Source: Clusia tigrina (Eukaryota; Arthropoda; Insecta; Diptera; Clusiidae). From it: 64,000 nucleotides of DNA. This document shows, one piece after another, positions 1-12,100 of this stretch (position 1 is the first letter of the stretch; every line of letters begins with the position of its first letter). Position numbers and translations under genes: made by a program. The notes beneath the pieces were generated by a model. That model had not been told where the DNA came from and searched no databases. It was given only the letters and a program-made list of their open reading frames with translations. The stretch covers positions 73,637,879 to 73,701,878 of the forward strand of contig OV050032.1 in NCBI GenBank assembly GCA_920105625.2. The letters run 5' to 3'.

Positions 1-776
1 AAGTTTTATCAGTGTTTGATTTGGGACTCAAGGGTAGCTTAGCTTTGAGCGATAGCTTAAATTGACGAGAGGCTCGAGTACTTTATTGTTACAAAATTTC
101 AAAGTTTTATGACGCTCCAGTAAAAAGGTACAAGCATTTGTATGCTGCAAACTTTGATAGGTGTAGGACGTACCGTATAGAAGTTAGGGCCATTTGAAGT
201 TTTATCCGTTTTTGATTTGGGACTCAAGGGTAGCATAGCTTTGAGCGATAGCTTTAATTCACAAGAGGCTCGAGTACTTTATTGTTACAAAATTTCAAGG
301 TTTTATGACGCTCCAGTAAAAAGTTACAAGCATTTGTATGTTGCAAACTTTGATAGGTGTAGGACGTACCGTATAGAAGTTAGGGCCATTTGAAGATTTA
401 TCAGTCTTTGATTTGGGACTCAAGGGTAGCATAGCTTTGAGCGATAGCTTAAATTGACAAGAGTCTCGAGTACTTTATTGTTACAAAATTTCAAGGTTTT
501 ATGACGCTCCAGTAAAAAGTTACAAGTATTTGAATGTTGCAAACTTTGATAGGTGTACCGTAGAGAAGTTAGGGCCATTTGAGGTTTTATCAGTGTTTGA
601 TTTTGGACTCAAGGGTAGCATAGCTTTGAGCGATAGCTTAAATTGACAAGAGGCTCGAGTACTTCATTGCTACAACATTTCAAGGTTTTATGACGCTCCA
701 GTAAAAAGTTACAAGCATTTATATGTTGCAAACTTTGATAGGGGTAGAACGCACCGTATAGAAGGTAGGGCCATTT
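1..776. repeat. Four-unit block, copy 1 (units 1-4)
   Basis: Unit 1 has 'gcttagc', 'gacgagagg', 'caaagtttt', 'aaaaaggtac' and 'tatgctgc'. Unit 2 has 'tttaattcac'. Unit 3 is 189 bp with 'gagtctcg'. Unit 4 starts 'gaggtttt' and has 'cttcattgctacaac', 'atttatatg' and 'gaaggtagg'. The same series recurs 4081 bp downstream. Confidence 0.85.
392..580. repeat. 189-bp monomer variant (unit 3)
   Basis: It has a 7-bp deletion ('ggacgta') so that 'ataggtgtaccg' replaces 'ataggtgtaggacgtaccg', followed by 'tagagaag'. It is linked to 'gaagattt', 'gagtctcg' and 'caagtattt', with 'ttgaatg' private to this copy. Confidence 0.9.
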
Positions 777-1256
777 GAAGTTTTATCAGTGTTTGATTTG
801 GGACTCAAGGGTAGCATAGCTTTGAGCGATAGCTTAAATTGACAAGAGGCTCGAGTAATTTATTGTTACAAAATTTCCAGGTTTTATGACGCTCCAGTAT
901 AAAGTTACAAGCATTTGTATGTTGCAAACTTTGATAGGTGTAGGACGTACAGTATAGAAGTTAGGGCCATTTGAAATTTTATCAGTGTTTGATTTGGGAC
1001 TCAAGGGTAGCATAGCTTTGAGCGATAGCTTAAATTGACAAGAGGCTCGAGTACTTTATTGTTACAAAATTTCAAGGTTTCATGATGCTCCAGTAAACAG
1101 TTACAAGCATTTGTATGTTGCAAACTTTGATAGGTGTAGGACGTACCGTATAGAAGTTAGGGCCATTTGAAGTTTTATCAGTTATCAGGAGGCTCGAGTA
1201 CTTTATTGTAAGTTAGTTAGTAGTTAGGACGTACCGTATAGAAGTTAGGGCCATTT
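777..1256. repeat. Three-unit block ending in a truncated unit, copy 1 (units 5-7)
   Basis: The series is 'tttccagg' with 'gtataaag' and 'gtacagtat'; then 'gtttcatgatgctcc' with 'gtaaacag'; then the 88-bp unit. It repeats at 3601-4080, exactly 2824 bp away. Confidence 0.85.
1169..1256. repeat. Truncated 88-bp unit with filler (unit 7)
   Basis: Two internal stretches are missing. The start 'gaagttttatcag' is followed by a second 'ttatcag' and jumps to 'gaggctcgag'. After 'ctttattgt' comes a low-complexity stretch built on 'agttagttagtagtta', before the unit resumes at 'ggacgtacc'. The filler resembles the nearby 'gaagttaggg'. Confidence 0.9.
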
Positions 1257-2236
1257 GAAATTTTATCAGTGTTTGATTTGGGACTCAAGGGTAGCATAGC
1301 TTTGAGCGATAGCTTAAATTGACAAGAGGCTCGAGTACTTCATTGCTACAACATTTCAAGGTTTTATGACGCTCCAGTAAAAAGGTACAAGCATTTGTAT
1401 GCTGCAAACTTTGATAGGTGTAAGACGTACCGTATAGAAGTTAGGGCCATTTGAAGTTTTATCAGTTTTTGATTTGGGACTCAAGGGTAGCATAGCTTTG
1501 AGCGATAGCTTTAATTCACAAGAGGCTCGAGTACTTTATTGTTACAAAATTTCAAGGTTTTATGACGCTCCAGTAAAAAGTTACAAGCATTTGTATGTTG
1601 CAAACTTTGATAGGTGTAGGACGTACCGTATAGAAGTTAGGGCCATTTGAAGATTTATCAGTGTTTGATTTGGGACTCAAGGGTAGCATAGCTTTAAGCG
1701 ATAGCTTAAATTGACAAGAGTCTCGAGTACTTTATTGTTACAAAATTTCAAGGTTTTATGACGCTCCAGTAAAAAGTTACAAGTATTTGTATGTTGCAAA
1801 CTTTGATAGGTGTAGGACGTACCGTATAGAAGTTAGGGCCATTTGAAGTTTTATCAGTGCTTGATTTGGGACTCAAGGGTAGCATAGCTTTGAGCGATAG
1901 CTTAGATTGACAAGAGGCTCGAGTACTTTATTGTTACAAAATTTCAAGGTTTTATGACGCTCCAGTAAAAAGTTACAAGTATTTGTATGTTGCAAACTTT
2001 GATAGGTGAAGGACGTACCGTATAGAAGTTAGGGCCATTTGAAGTTTTATCAGTGTTTGATTTCGGACTCAAGGGTAGCATAGCTTTGAGCGATAGCTTA
2101 AATTGACAAGAGGCTCGAGTACTTTATTGTTACAACATTTCAAGGTTTTATGACGCTCCAGTAAAAAGTTACAAGCATTTGTATGTTGCAAACTTTGATA
2201 GGTGTAGGACGTACGGTATAGAAGTTAGGGCCATTT

Positions 2237-2431
2237 GAAATTTTATCAGTGTTTGATTTGGGACCAAGGGTAGCATAGCTTTGAGCGATAGCTTAAATTG
2301 ACAAGAGGCTCGAGTACTTTATTGTTACAAAATTTCAAGGTTTTATGACGCTCCAGTAAAAAGTTACAAGCATTTGTAAGTTGCAAACTTTGATTGGTGT
2401 AGGACGTACTGTATAGAAGTTAGGGCCATTT
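2237..2431. repeat. 195-bp unit, one-base deletion (unit 13)
   Basis: 'gggaccaaggg' stands in place of 'gggactcaaggg'. The same lesion is in unit 33 (6034-6228), so the two share ancestry over this part. Confidence 0.85.
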
Positions 2432-2620
2432 GAAATTTAATCAGTGCTTGATTTGGGACTCAAGGGTAGCATAGCTTTGAGCGATAGCTTAAATTGACAA
2501 GAGGCTCGAGTACTTTATTGTTACAAAATTTCAAGGTTTTATGACGCTCCAGTAAAAAGTTACAAGTATTTGTATGTTGCAAACTTTGATAGGTGTACCG
2601 TAGACAAGTTAGGGCCATTT
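2432..2620. repeat. 189-bp monomer variant (unit 14)
   Basis: This has the same 7-bp deletion but on a different front half ('gaaatttaatcagtgcttg', 'gaggctcg') and ends 'ccgtagacaag'. It is a recombinant carrying the deletion on another background. Confidence 0.9.
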
Positions 2621-3600
2621 GAAGTTTTATCAGTGTTTGATTTTGGACTCAAGGGTAGCATAGCTTTGAGCGATAGCTTAAATTGACAAGAGGCTCGAGT
2701 ACTTTATTGCTACAACATTTCAAGGTTTTATGACGCTCCTGTAAAAAGTTATAAGCATTTGTATGTTGCAAACTTTGATAGGTGTAGGACGCACCGTATA
2801 GAAGTTAGGGCCATTTGAAATTTTATCAGTGTTTGAGTTGGGACTCAAGGGTAGCATAGCTTTGAGCGATAGCTTAAATTGACAAGAGGCTCGAGTACTT
2901 TATTGTTACAAATTTTCAAGGTTCTATGACGCTCCAGTAAAAAGTTACAAGCATTTGTATGTTGCAAACTTTGATAGGTGTAGGACGTACCGTATAGAAG
3001 TTAGAGCCATTTGAAATTTTATCAGTGTTTGAGTTGGGACTCAAGGGTGGCATAGCTTTGAGCGATAGCTTAAATTGACAAGAGGCTCGAGTACTTTATT
3101 GTTACAAAATTTCAAGGTTTCATGACGCTCCAGTAAACAGTTACAACTATTTGTATGCTGCTAACTTTGATAGGTGTAGGACGTACCGTATAGAAGTTAG
3201 GGCCATTTGAAGATTTATCAGTGTTTGATTTGGGACTCAAGGGTAGCATAGCTTTGAGCGATAGCTTAAATTGACAGGAGGCTCGAGTACTTTATTGTTA
3301 CAAAATTTCAAAGTTTTAAGACGCTCCAGTAAAAAGTTACAAGCATTTGTATGTTGCAAACTCTGATAGGTGTAGGACGTACCGTATAGAAGTTAGGGCC
3401 ATTTGAAGTTTTATCAGTGTTTGATTTTGGACTCAAGGGTAGCATAGCTTTGAGCGATAGCTTAAATTGACAAGAGGCTCGAGTACTTTATTGTTACAAA
3501 ATTTCAAGGTTTTATGACGCTCCAGTAAAAAGTTACAAGCATTTGTATGTTGCAAACTTTGATAGGTGTAGGACGTACCGTATAGAAGTTAGGGCCATTT

Positions 3601-4080
3601 GAAGTTTTACCAGTGTTTGATTTGGGACTCAAGTGTAGCATAGCTTTGAGCGATAGCTTAAATTGACAAGAGGCTCGAGTACTTTATTGTTACAAAATTT
3701 CCAGGTTTTATGACGCTCCAGTATAAAGTTACAAGCATTTGTATGTTGCAAACTTTGATAGGTGTAGGACGTACAGTATAGAAGTTAGGGCCATTTGAAA
3801 TTTTATCAGTGTTTGATTTGGGACTCAAGGGTAGCATAGCTTTGAGCGATAGCTTAAATTGACAAGAGGCTCGAGTACTTTATTGTTACAAAATTTCAAG
3901 GTTTCATGATGCTCCAGTAAACAGTTACAAGCATTTGTATGTTGCAAACTTTGATAGGTGTAGGACGTACCGTATAGAAGTTAGGGCCATTTGAAGTTTT
4001 ATCAGTTATCAGGAGGCTCGAGTACTTTATTGTAAGTTAGTTAGTAGTTAGGACGTACCGTATAGAAGTTAGGGCCATTT
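3601..4080. repeat. Three-unit block ending in a truncated unit, copy 2 (units 20-22)
   Basis: This is the second copy of the block at 777-1256, with the identical 88-bp unit. Small differences include 'ttaccag' and 'aagtgtagc' in its first unit. It is followed by a unit-1-type monomer instead of the unit-8 type. Confidence 0.85.
3993..4080. repeat. Truncated 88-bp unit with filler (unit 22)
   Basis: The sequence is the same as the truncated unit at 1169-1256, so the rearrangement happened once and was then carried by a block duplication. Confidence 0.9.
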
Positions 4081-4857
4081 GAAGTTTTATCAGTGTTTGA
4101 TTTGGGACTCAAGGGTAGCTTAGCTTTGAGCGATAGCTTAAATTGACGAGAGGCTCGAGTACTTTATTGTTACAAAATTTCAAAGTTTTATGACGCTCCA
4201 GTAAAAAGGTACAAGCATTTGTATGCTGCAAACTTTGATAGGTGTAGGACGTACCGTATAGAAGTTAGGGCCATTTGAAGTTTTATCAGTTTTTGATTTG
4301 GGACTTAAGGGTAGCATAGCTTTGAGCGATAGCTTTAATTCACAAGAGGCTCGAGTACTTCATTGTTACAAAATTTCAAGGTTTTATGACGCTCCAGTAA
4401 AAAGTTACAAGCATTTGTATGTTGCAAACTTTGATAGGTGTAGGACGTACCGTATAGAAGTTAGGGCCATTTGAAGATTTATCAGTGTTTGATTTGGGAC
4501 TCAAGGGTAGCATAGCTTTAAGCGATAGCTTAAATTGACAAGAGTCTCGAGTACTTTATTGTTACAAAATTTCAAGGTTTTATGACGCTCCAGTAAAACG
4601 TTACAAGTATTTGTATGTTGCAAACTTTGATAGGTGTACCGTAGAGAAGTTAGGGCCATTTGAGGTTTTATCAGTGTTTGATTTTGGACTCAAGGGTAGC
4701 ATAGCTTTGAGCGATAGCTTAAATTGACAAGAGGCTCGAGTACTTCATTGCTACAACATTTCAAGGTTTTATGACGCTCCAGTAAAAAGTTACAAGCATT
4801 TATATGTTGCAAACTTTGATAGGTGTAGGACGCACCGTATAGAAGGTAGGGCCATTT
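4081..4857. repeat. Four-unit block, copy 2 (units 23-26)
   Basis: This matches units 1-4 marker for marker, including the 189-bp third unit. It differs by scattered bases (for example 'ggacttaag' and 'aaaacgttac'). The left border is the end of the second 88-bp truncated unit. Confidence 0.85.
4473..4661. repeat. 189-bp monomer variant (unit 25)
   Basis: This is the counterpart of unit 3 in the second four-unit block, with 'aaaacgttacaagtattt' and 'ggtgtaccgtagag'. Confidence 0.9.
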
Positions 4858-5053
4858 GAAGTTTTATCAGTGTTTGATTTGGGACTCAAGAGTAGCATAG
4901 CTTTGAGCGATAGCTTAAATTGACAAGAGGCTCGAGTACTTTATTGTTACAAAATTTCAAGGTTTTATGACGCCCCAATAAAAAGTTACCAGCATTTGTA
5001 AGTTGCAAACTTTGATAGGTGTAGGACGTACCGTATAGAAGTTAGGGCCATTT

Positions 5054-6033
5054 GAAGTTTTATCAGTGTTTGATTTGGGACTCAAGGGTAGTATAGCTTT
5101 GAGCGATAGCGTAAATTGACAAGAGTCTCGAGTACTTTATTGTTACAAAATTTCAAGGTTTTATGACGGTCCAGTAAAAAGTTACAAGCATTTGTATGTT
5201 TCAAACTTTGATAGGTGTAGGACGTACCGTATAGAAGTTAGAGCCATTTTAAGTTTTATCAGTGTTTGATATGAAACTCAAGGGTAGCATAGCTTTGAGC
5301 GATAGCTTAAATTGACAAGAGGCTCGAGTACTTTATTGTTACAAAATTTCAAGGTTTTATGACGCTCCAGTAAAAAGTTACAAGCATTTGTATGTTGCAA
5401 ACTTTGATAGGTGTAGGACGTACCGTATAGAAGTTAGGGCCATTTGAAGTTTTATCAGTGCTTGATTTGGGACTCAAGGGTAGCATAGCTTTGAGCGATA
5501 GCTTAGATTGACAAGAGGCTCGAGTACTTTATTGTTACAAAATTTCAAGGTTTTATGACGCTCCAGTAAAAAGTTACAAGTATTTGTATGTTGCAAACTT
5601 TGATAGGTGAAGGACGTACCGTATAGAAGTTAGGGCCATTTGAAGTTTTATCAGTGTTTGATTTCGGACTCAAGGGTAGCATAGCTTTGAGCGATAGCTT
5701 AAATTGACAAGAGGCTCGAGTACTTTATTGTTACAACATTTCAAGGTTTTATGACGCTCCAGTAAAAAGTTACAAGCATTTGTATGTTGCAAACTTTGAT
5801 AGATGTAGGACGCACCCTATTGAAGTTAGGGCCATTTGAAGTTTTATCAGTGTTTGATTTGGGACTCAAGGGTAGCATAGCTTTGAGCGATAGCTTAAAT
5901 TGACGAGAGGCTCGAGTAATTTATTGTTACAAAATGTCAAGGTTTTATGACGCTCCAGTAAAAAGTTACAAGCATTTGTATGTTGCAAACTTTGATAGGT
6001 GTAGGACGTACGGTATAGAAGTTAGTGCCATTT
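5054..6033. repeat. Five-unit block, copy 1 (units 28-32)
   Basis: Markers in order are 'gacggtcc' with 'gtttcaaac'; 'gatatgaaactc'; 'gtgcttg' with 'gtgaagg'; 'gatttcgg' with 'caacattt' and 'tattgaag'; and 'gacgagagg' with 'agtaattt' and 'aaatgtc'. A shortened copy follows at once. The third to fifth units recur at 54955-55542. Confidence 0.8.
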
Positions 6034-6228
6034 GAAATTTTATCAGTGTTTGATTTGGGACCAAGGGTAGCATAGCTTTGAGCGATAGCTTAAATTGACA
6101 AGAGGCTCGAGTACTTTATTGTTACAAAATTTCAAGGTTTTATGACGGTCCAGTAAAAAGTTACAAGCATTTGTATGTTTCAAACTTTGATAGGTGTAGG
6201 ACGTACCGTATAGAAGTTAGAGCCATTT
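6034..6228. repeat. 195-bp unit, one-base deletion (unit 33)
   Basis: 'gggaccaaggg' as in unit 13, but its back half ('gacggtcc', 'gtttcaaac', 'gccatttt') is of another type. Confidence 0.85.
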
Positions 6229-6816
6229 TAAGTTTTATCAGTGTTTGATATGAAACTCAAGGGTAGCATAGCTTTGAGCGATAGCTTAAATTGACAAGAG
6301 GCTCGAGTACTTTATTGTTACAAAATTTCAAGGTTTTATGACGCTCCAGTAAAAAGTTACAAGTATTTGTATGTTGCAAACTTTGATAGGTGAAGGACGT
6401 ACCGTATAGAAGTTAGGGCCATTTGAAGTTTTATCAGTGTTTGATTTCGGACTCAAGGGTAGCATAGCTTTGAGCGATAGCTTAAATTGACAAGAGGCTC
6501 GAGTACTTTATTGTTACAACATTTCAAGGTTTTATGACGCTCCAGTAAAAAGTTACAAGCATTTGTATGTTGCAAACTTTGATAGATGTAGGACGCACCG
6601 TATTGAAGTTAGGGCCATTTGAAGTTTTATCAGTGTTTGATTTGGGACTCAAGGGTAGCATAGCTTTGAGCGATAGCTTAAATTGACGAGAGGCTCGAGT
6701 AATTTATTGTTACAAAATGTCAAGGTTCTATGACGCTCCAGTAAAAAGTTACAAGCATTTGTATGTTGCAAACTTTGATAGGTGTAGGACGTACCGTATA
6801 GAAGTTAGAGCCATTT
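6034..6816. repeat. Shortened copy of the five-unit block (units 33-36)
   Basis: The marker order is the same in four units instead of five. Unit 34 joins the 'gatatgaaactc' front of one parent to the 'gtgaagg' back of the next, a one-monomer loss in register. Unit 33 is 195 bp ('gggaccaaggg'). Confidence 0.8.
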
Positions 6817-7012
6817 GAAATTTTATCAGTGTTTGAGTTGGGACTCAAGGGTGGCATAGCTTTGAGCGATAGCTTAAATTGACAAGAGGCTCGAGTACTT
6901 TATTGTTACAAAATTTCAAGGTTTCATGACGCTCCAGTAAACAGTTACAACTATTTGTATGCTGCTAACTTTGATAGGTGTAGGACGTACCGTATAGAAG
7001 TTAGGGCCATTT
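6817..7012. repeat. Second copy of a distinctive monomer (unit 37)
   Basis: It carries 'gagttggg', 'gggtggca', 'gtaaacagttacaactattt' and 'tatgctgctaac', as does unit 17 at 3013-3208. Confidence 0.8.
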
Positions 7013-7992
7013 GAAGTTTTATCAGTGTTTGATTTGGGACTCAAGGGTAGCATAGCTTTGAGCGATAGCTTAAATTGACAAGAGGCTCGAGTACTTTATT
7101 GTTACAAAATTTCAAGGTTTTATGACGCTCCAATAAAAAGTTACAAGCATTTGTATGTTGAAAACTTTGATAGGTGTAGGACGTACCGTATAGAAGTTAG
7201 GGACATTTTCAGTTTTATCAGTGTTTGATTTGGGTCTCAAGGGTAGCATAGCTTTGAGCGATAGCTTAAATTGAACAGAGGCTCGAGTACTTTATTGTTA
7301 CAAAATTTCAAGGTTTTATGACGCTCCAGTAAAAAGTTACAAGCATTTGTATGTTGCTAACTTTGATAGGTGTAGGACGTACCATATAGAAGTTACGGCT
7401 ATTTGAAGATTTGTCAGTGTTTGGTTTGGGACTCAAGGGTAGCATAGCTGTGAGCGATAGCTTAAATTGACAAGAGGCTCGAGTACTTTATTGTTACAAA
7501 ATTTCAATGTTTTATGACGCTTCAGTAAAAAGTTACAAGCATTTGTATGTTGCAAACTTTGATAGGTGTAGGAAGTACCGTATAGAAGTTAGGGCCATTT
7601 GAAGTTTTATCAGTGTTTGATTTGGGACTCAAGGGTAGCATAGCTTTGAGCGATAGCTTAAATTGACAAGAGGCTCAAGTCCTTTATTGTTACAAAATTT
7701 CAAGGTTTTATGACGCACCAGTAAAAAGTTACAAGCATTTGTATGTTGCAAACTTTGATAGGTGTAGGACGTACCGTATAGATGTTAGGGCCATTTGAAG
7801 TTTTGTCAGTGTTTGATTTGGGACTCAAGGGTAGCATAGCTGTGAGCGATAGCTTAAATTGACAAGAGGCTCGAGTACTTTATTGTTACAAAATTTCAAG
7901 GTTTTATGACGCTCCAGTAAAAAGTTACAAGCATTTGTATGTTCCAAACTTTGATAGGTGTAGGACGTACCGTATAGAAGTTAGGTCCATTT
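7013..7992. repeat. Five-unit block, first of three copies (units 38-42)
   Basis: Markers are 'atgttgaaaac' ending 'gggacattttc'; a 'tcag' start; 'gatttgtcag' with 'tttggtttggg', 'gctgtgagc' and 'gcttcag'; 'tagatgttagg'; and 'ttttgtcag' with 'gctgtgagc'. Copies lie 6446 bp downstream (13459) and a further 4501 bp on (17960). Confidence 0.85.
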
Positions 7993-8188
7993 GAAGTTTT
8001 ATCAGTGTTTGATTTGGGACTCAAGGGTAGCATAGGTTTGAGCGATAGCTTAAATTGACAGGAGGCTCGAGTACTTTATTGTTACAAAATTTGAAGGTTT
8101 TATGACGCTCCAGTGAAAAGTTACAAGCATTTGCATGTTGCAAACTTTGATAGGTGTAGGACGTACCGTATAGAAGTTAGGGCCATTT

Positions 8189-8965
8189 GAAGTTTTATCA
8201 GTGTTTGATTTGAGACTCAAGGGTAGCTTAGCTTTGAGCGATAGCTTAAATTGACGAGAGGCTCGAGTACTTTATTGTTACAAAATTTCAAAGTTTATTG
8301 ACGCTCCAGTAAAAAGGTACAAGCATTTGTATGCTGCAAACTTTGATAGGTGTAGGACGTACCGTATAGAAGTTAGGGCCATTTGAAGTTTTATCAGTTT
8401 TTGATTTGGGACTCAAGGGTAGCATAGCTTTGAGCGATAGCTTTAATTCACAAGAGGCTCGAGTACTTTATTGTTACAAAATTTCAAGGTTTTATGACGC
8501 TCCAGTAAAAAGTTACAAGCATTTGTATGTTGGAAACTTTGATAGGTGTAGGACGTACCATATAGAAGTTAGGGCCATGTGAAGATTTATCAGTGTTTGA
8601 TTTGGGACTCAAGGGTAGCATAGCTTTGAGCGATAGCTTAAATTGACAAGAGTCTCGAGTACTTTATTGTTACAAAATTTCAAGGTTTTATGACGCTCCA
8701 GTAAAAAGTTACAAGTATTTGTATGTTGCAAACTTTGATAGGTGTACCGTAGAGAAGTTAGGGCCATTTGAGGTTTTATCAGTGTTTGATTTTGGACTCA
8801 AGGGTAGCATAGCTTTGAGCGATAGCTTAAATTGACAAGAGGCTCGAGTACTTTATTGTTACAAAATTTCAAGGTTTTATGACGGTCCAGTAAAAAGTTA
8901 CAAGCATTTGTATGTTTCAAACTTTGATAGGTGTAGGACGTACCGTATAGAAGCTAGAGCCATTT
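8189..8965. repeat. Four-unit block related to 1-776, copy at 8.2 kb (units 44-47)
   Basis: The order is a unit-1 type, 'tttaattcac', the 189-bp type, then 'gaggtttt'. The fourth unit has a 'gacggtcc' back half rather than 'atttatatg'. It pairs with 18937-19713 at an offset of 10748 bp, sharing 'gatttgagactc' and 'gccatgt'. Confidence 0.8.
8581..8769. repeat. 189-bp monomer variant (unit 46)
   Basis: 7-bp deletion at 'ggtgtaccgtagag' on the 'gaagattt', 'gagtctcg' and 'caagtattt' background. Confidence 0.9.
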
Positions 8966-11156
8966 TAAGTTTTATCAGTATTTGATATGGAACTCAAGGG
9001 TAGCATAGCTTTGAGCGATAGCTTAAATTGACAAGAGGCTCGAGTACTTTATTGTTACAAAATTTCAAGGTTTTATGACGGTCCAGTAAAAAGTTACAAG
9101 CATTTGTATGTTTCAAACTTTGATAGGTGTAGGACGTACCGTATAGAAGTTAGAGCCATTTTAAGTTTTATCAGTGTTTGATATGGAACTCAAGGGTAGC
9201 ATAGCTTTGAGCGATAGCTTAAATTGACAAGAGGCTCGAGTAATTTATTGTTACAAAATTTCCAGGTTTTATGACGCTCCAGTATAAAGTTACAAGCATT
9301 TGTATGTTGCAAACTTTGATAGGTGTAAGACGTACAGTATAGAAGTTAGGGCCATTTGAAATTTTATCAGTGTTTGATTTGGGACTCAAGGGTAGCATAG
9401 CTTTGAGCGATAGCTTAAATTGACAAGAGGCTCGAGTACTTTATTGTTACAAAATTTCAAGGTTTTATGACGCCCCAATAAAAAGTTACAAGCATTTGTA
9501 TGTTGCAAACTTTGATAGGTGTAGGACGTACCGTATAGAAGTTAGGGCCATTTGAAGTTTTATCAGTGTTTGATTTGGGACTCAAGGGTAGCATAGCTTT
9601 GAGCGATAGCTTAAATTGACAAGAGTCTCGAGTACTTTATTGTTACAAAATTTCAAGGTTTTATGACGGTCCAGTAAAAAGTTACAAGCATTTGTATGTT
9701 TCAAACTTTGATAGGTGTAGGACGTACCGTATAGAAGTTAGAGCCATTTTAAGTTTTATCAGTGTTTGATATGGAACTCAAGGGTAGCATAGCTTTGAGC
9801 GATAGCTTAAATTGACAAGAGGCTCGAGTACTTTATTGTTACAAAATTTCAAGGTTTTATGACGCTCCAGTAAAAAGTTACAAGCATTTGTATGTTGCAA
9901 ACTTTGATAGGTGTCGGACGTACCGTATAGAAGTTAGGACCATTTGAAGTTTTATCAGTGTTTGATTTTGGACTCAAGGGTAGCATAGCTTTGAGCGATA
10001 GCTTAAATTGACAAGAGGCTCGAGTACTTTATTGCTACAACATTTCAAGGTTTTATGACGCTCCAGTAAAAAGTTATAAGCATTTGTATGTTGCAAACTT
10101 TGATAGGTGTAGGACGGACCGTATAGAAGTTAGGGCCATTTGAAATTTTATCAGTGTTTGAGTTGGGACTCAAGGGTAGCATAGCTTTGAGCGATAGCTT
10201 AAATTGACAAGTGGCTCGAGTACTTTATTGTTACAAATTTTCAAGGTTCTATGACGCTCCAGTAAAAAGTTACAAGCATTTGTATGTTGCAAACTTTGAT
10301 AGGTGTAGGGCGTACCGTATAGAAGTTAGAGCCATTTGAAATTTTATCAGTGTTTGAGTTGGGACTCAAGGGTGGCATAGCTTTGAGCGATAGCTTAAAT
10401 TGACAAGAGGCTCGAGTACTTTATTGTTACAAAATTTCAAGGTTTTATGACGCTCCAGTAAAAAGTTACAAGCATTTGTATGTTGCAAACTTTGATAGGT
10501 GTAGGACGTACCGTATAGAAGTTAGGGCCATTTGAAGTTTTATCAGTGTTTGATTTGGGACTCAAGGGTAGCATAGCTTTGAGCGATAGCTTAAATTGAC
10601 AAGAGGCTCGAGTACTTTATTGTTACAAAATTTCAAGGTTTTAAGACGCTCCAGTAAAAAGTTACAAGCATTTGTATGTTGCAAACTTTGCTAGGTGTAG
10701 GACGTACCGTATAGTTGTTAGGGCCATTTGAAGTTTTGTCAGTGTTTGATTTGGGCCTCAAGGGTAGCATAGCTGTGAGCGATAGCTTAAATTGACAAGA
10801 GGCTCGAGTACTTTATTGTTACAAAATTTCAAGGTTTTATGACGCTCCAGTAAAAAGTTACAAGCATTTGTATGTTGCAAACTTTGATAGGTGTAGGACG
10901 TACCGTATAGAAGTTAGGGCCATTTGAAGTTTTACCAGTGTTTGATTTGGGACTCAAGGGTAGCATAGCTTTGAGCGATAGCTTAAATTGACAAGAGGCT
11001 CGAGTAATTTATTGTTACAAAATTTCCAGGTTTTATGACGCTCCAGTATAAAGTTACAAGCATTTGTATGTTGCAAACTTTGATAGGTGTAAGACGTACA
11101 GTATAGAAGTTAGGGCCATTTGAAATTTTATCAGTGTTTGATTTGGGACTCAAGGG

Positions 11157-11230
11157 TAGCATAGCTTTGAGCGATAGCTTAAATTGACAAGAGGCTCGAG
11201 TACTTTATTGTTACAAAATTTCAAGGTTTT
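11157..11230 (+). promoter_or_regulatory. Possible Pol III-like A box, B box and T-run (representative unit 59)
   Basis: Monomer positions 36-48 read tagcatagctttg, which fits the A-box consensus TRGCNNAGYNGG except in its last two bases. Positions 72-82 read ggctcgagtac, which matches eight of the ten fixed bases of the B-box consensus GGTTCGANTCC. The two starts are 36 bp apart, somewhat closer than in tRNA genes. A run of four T (11227-11230) lies 23 bases after the B-like box and could act as a Pol III stop. The same arrangement is in most units. This could equally be chance; there is no tRNA fold and no evidence of transcription. Confidence 0.25.
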
Positions 11231-11709
11231 ATGACGCCCCAATAAAAAGTTACAAGCATTTGTATGTTGCAAACTTTGATAGGTGTAGGACGTACCGTAT
11301 AGAAGTTAGGGCCATTTGAAGTTTTATCAGTGTTCGATTTGGGACTCAAGGGTAGCATAGCTTTGAGCGATAGCTTAAATTGACAAGAGTCTCGAGTACT
11401 TTATTGTTACAAAATTTCAAGGTTTTATGACGCTCCAGTGAAAAGTTACAAGCATTTGCATGTTGCAAACTTTGATAGGTGTAGGACGTACCGTATAGAA
11501 GTTAGGGCCATTTGAAGTTTTATCAGTGTTTGATTTGAGACTCAAGGGTAGCTTAGCTTTGAGCGATAGCTTAAATTGACGAGAGGCTCGAGTACTTTAT
11601 TGTTACAAAATTTCAAAGTTTTATGACGCTCCAGTAAAAAGGTACAAGCATTTGTATGCTGCAAACTTTGATAGGTGTAGGACGTACCGTATAGAAGTTA
11701 GGGCCATTT

Positions 11710-11904
11710 GAAGTTTTATCAGTTTTTGATTTGGGAGTCAAGGGTAGCATAGCTTTGAGCGATAGCTTTAATTCACAAGAGGCTCGAGTACTTTATTGTT
11801 ACAAAATTTCAAGGTTTTATGACGCTCCAGTAAAAAGTTACAAGCATTTGTATGTTGCAAATTTGATAGGTGTAGGACGTACCGTATAGTTGTTAGAACC
11901 ATTT
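11710..11904. repeat. 195-bp unit, one-base deletion (unit 62)
   Basis: 'gcaaatttgatagg' stands in place of 'gcaaactttgatagg', in a 'tttaattcac' unit ending 'tagttgttagaacc'. The offset to its copy at 17183 shifts by one base here. Confidence 0.85.
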
Positions 11905-12100
11905 GAAGTTTTGTCAGTGTTTGATTTGGGCCTCAAGGGTAGCATAGCTGTGAGCGATAGCTTAAATTGACAAGAGGCTCGAGTACTTTATTGTTACAAA
12001 ATTTCAAGGTTTTATGACGCTCCAGTAAAAAGTTACAAGCATTTGTATGTTGCAAACTTTGATAGGTGTAGGACGTACCGTATAGAAGTTAGGGCCATTT

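Noticed and set aside
1169..4080. Transposon insertion at the 88-bp units
   Set aside because: Nothing foreign is inserted. There are no terminal inverted repeats or target duplication. The odd bases are a short filler of array-like motifs at a deletion.
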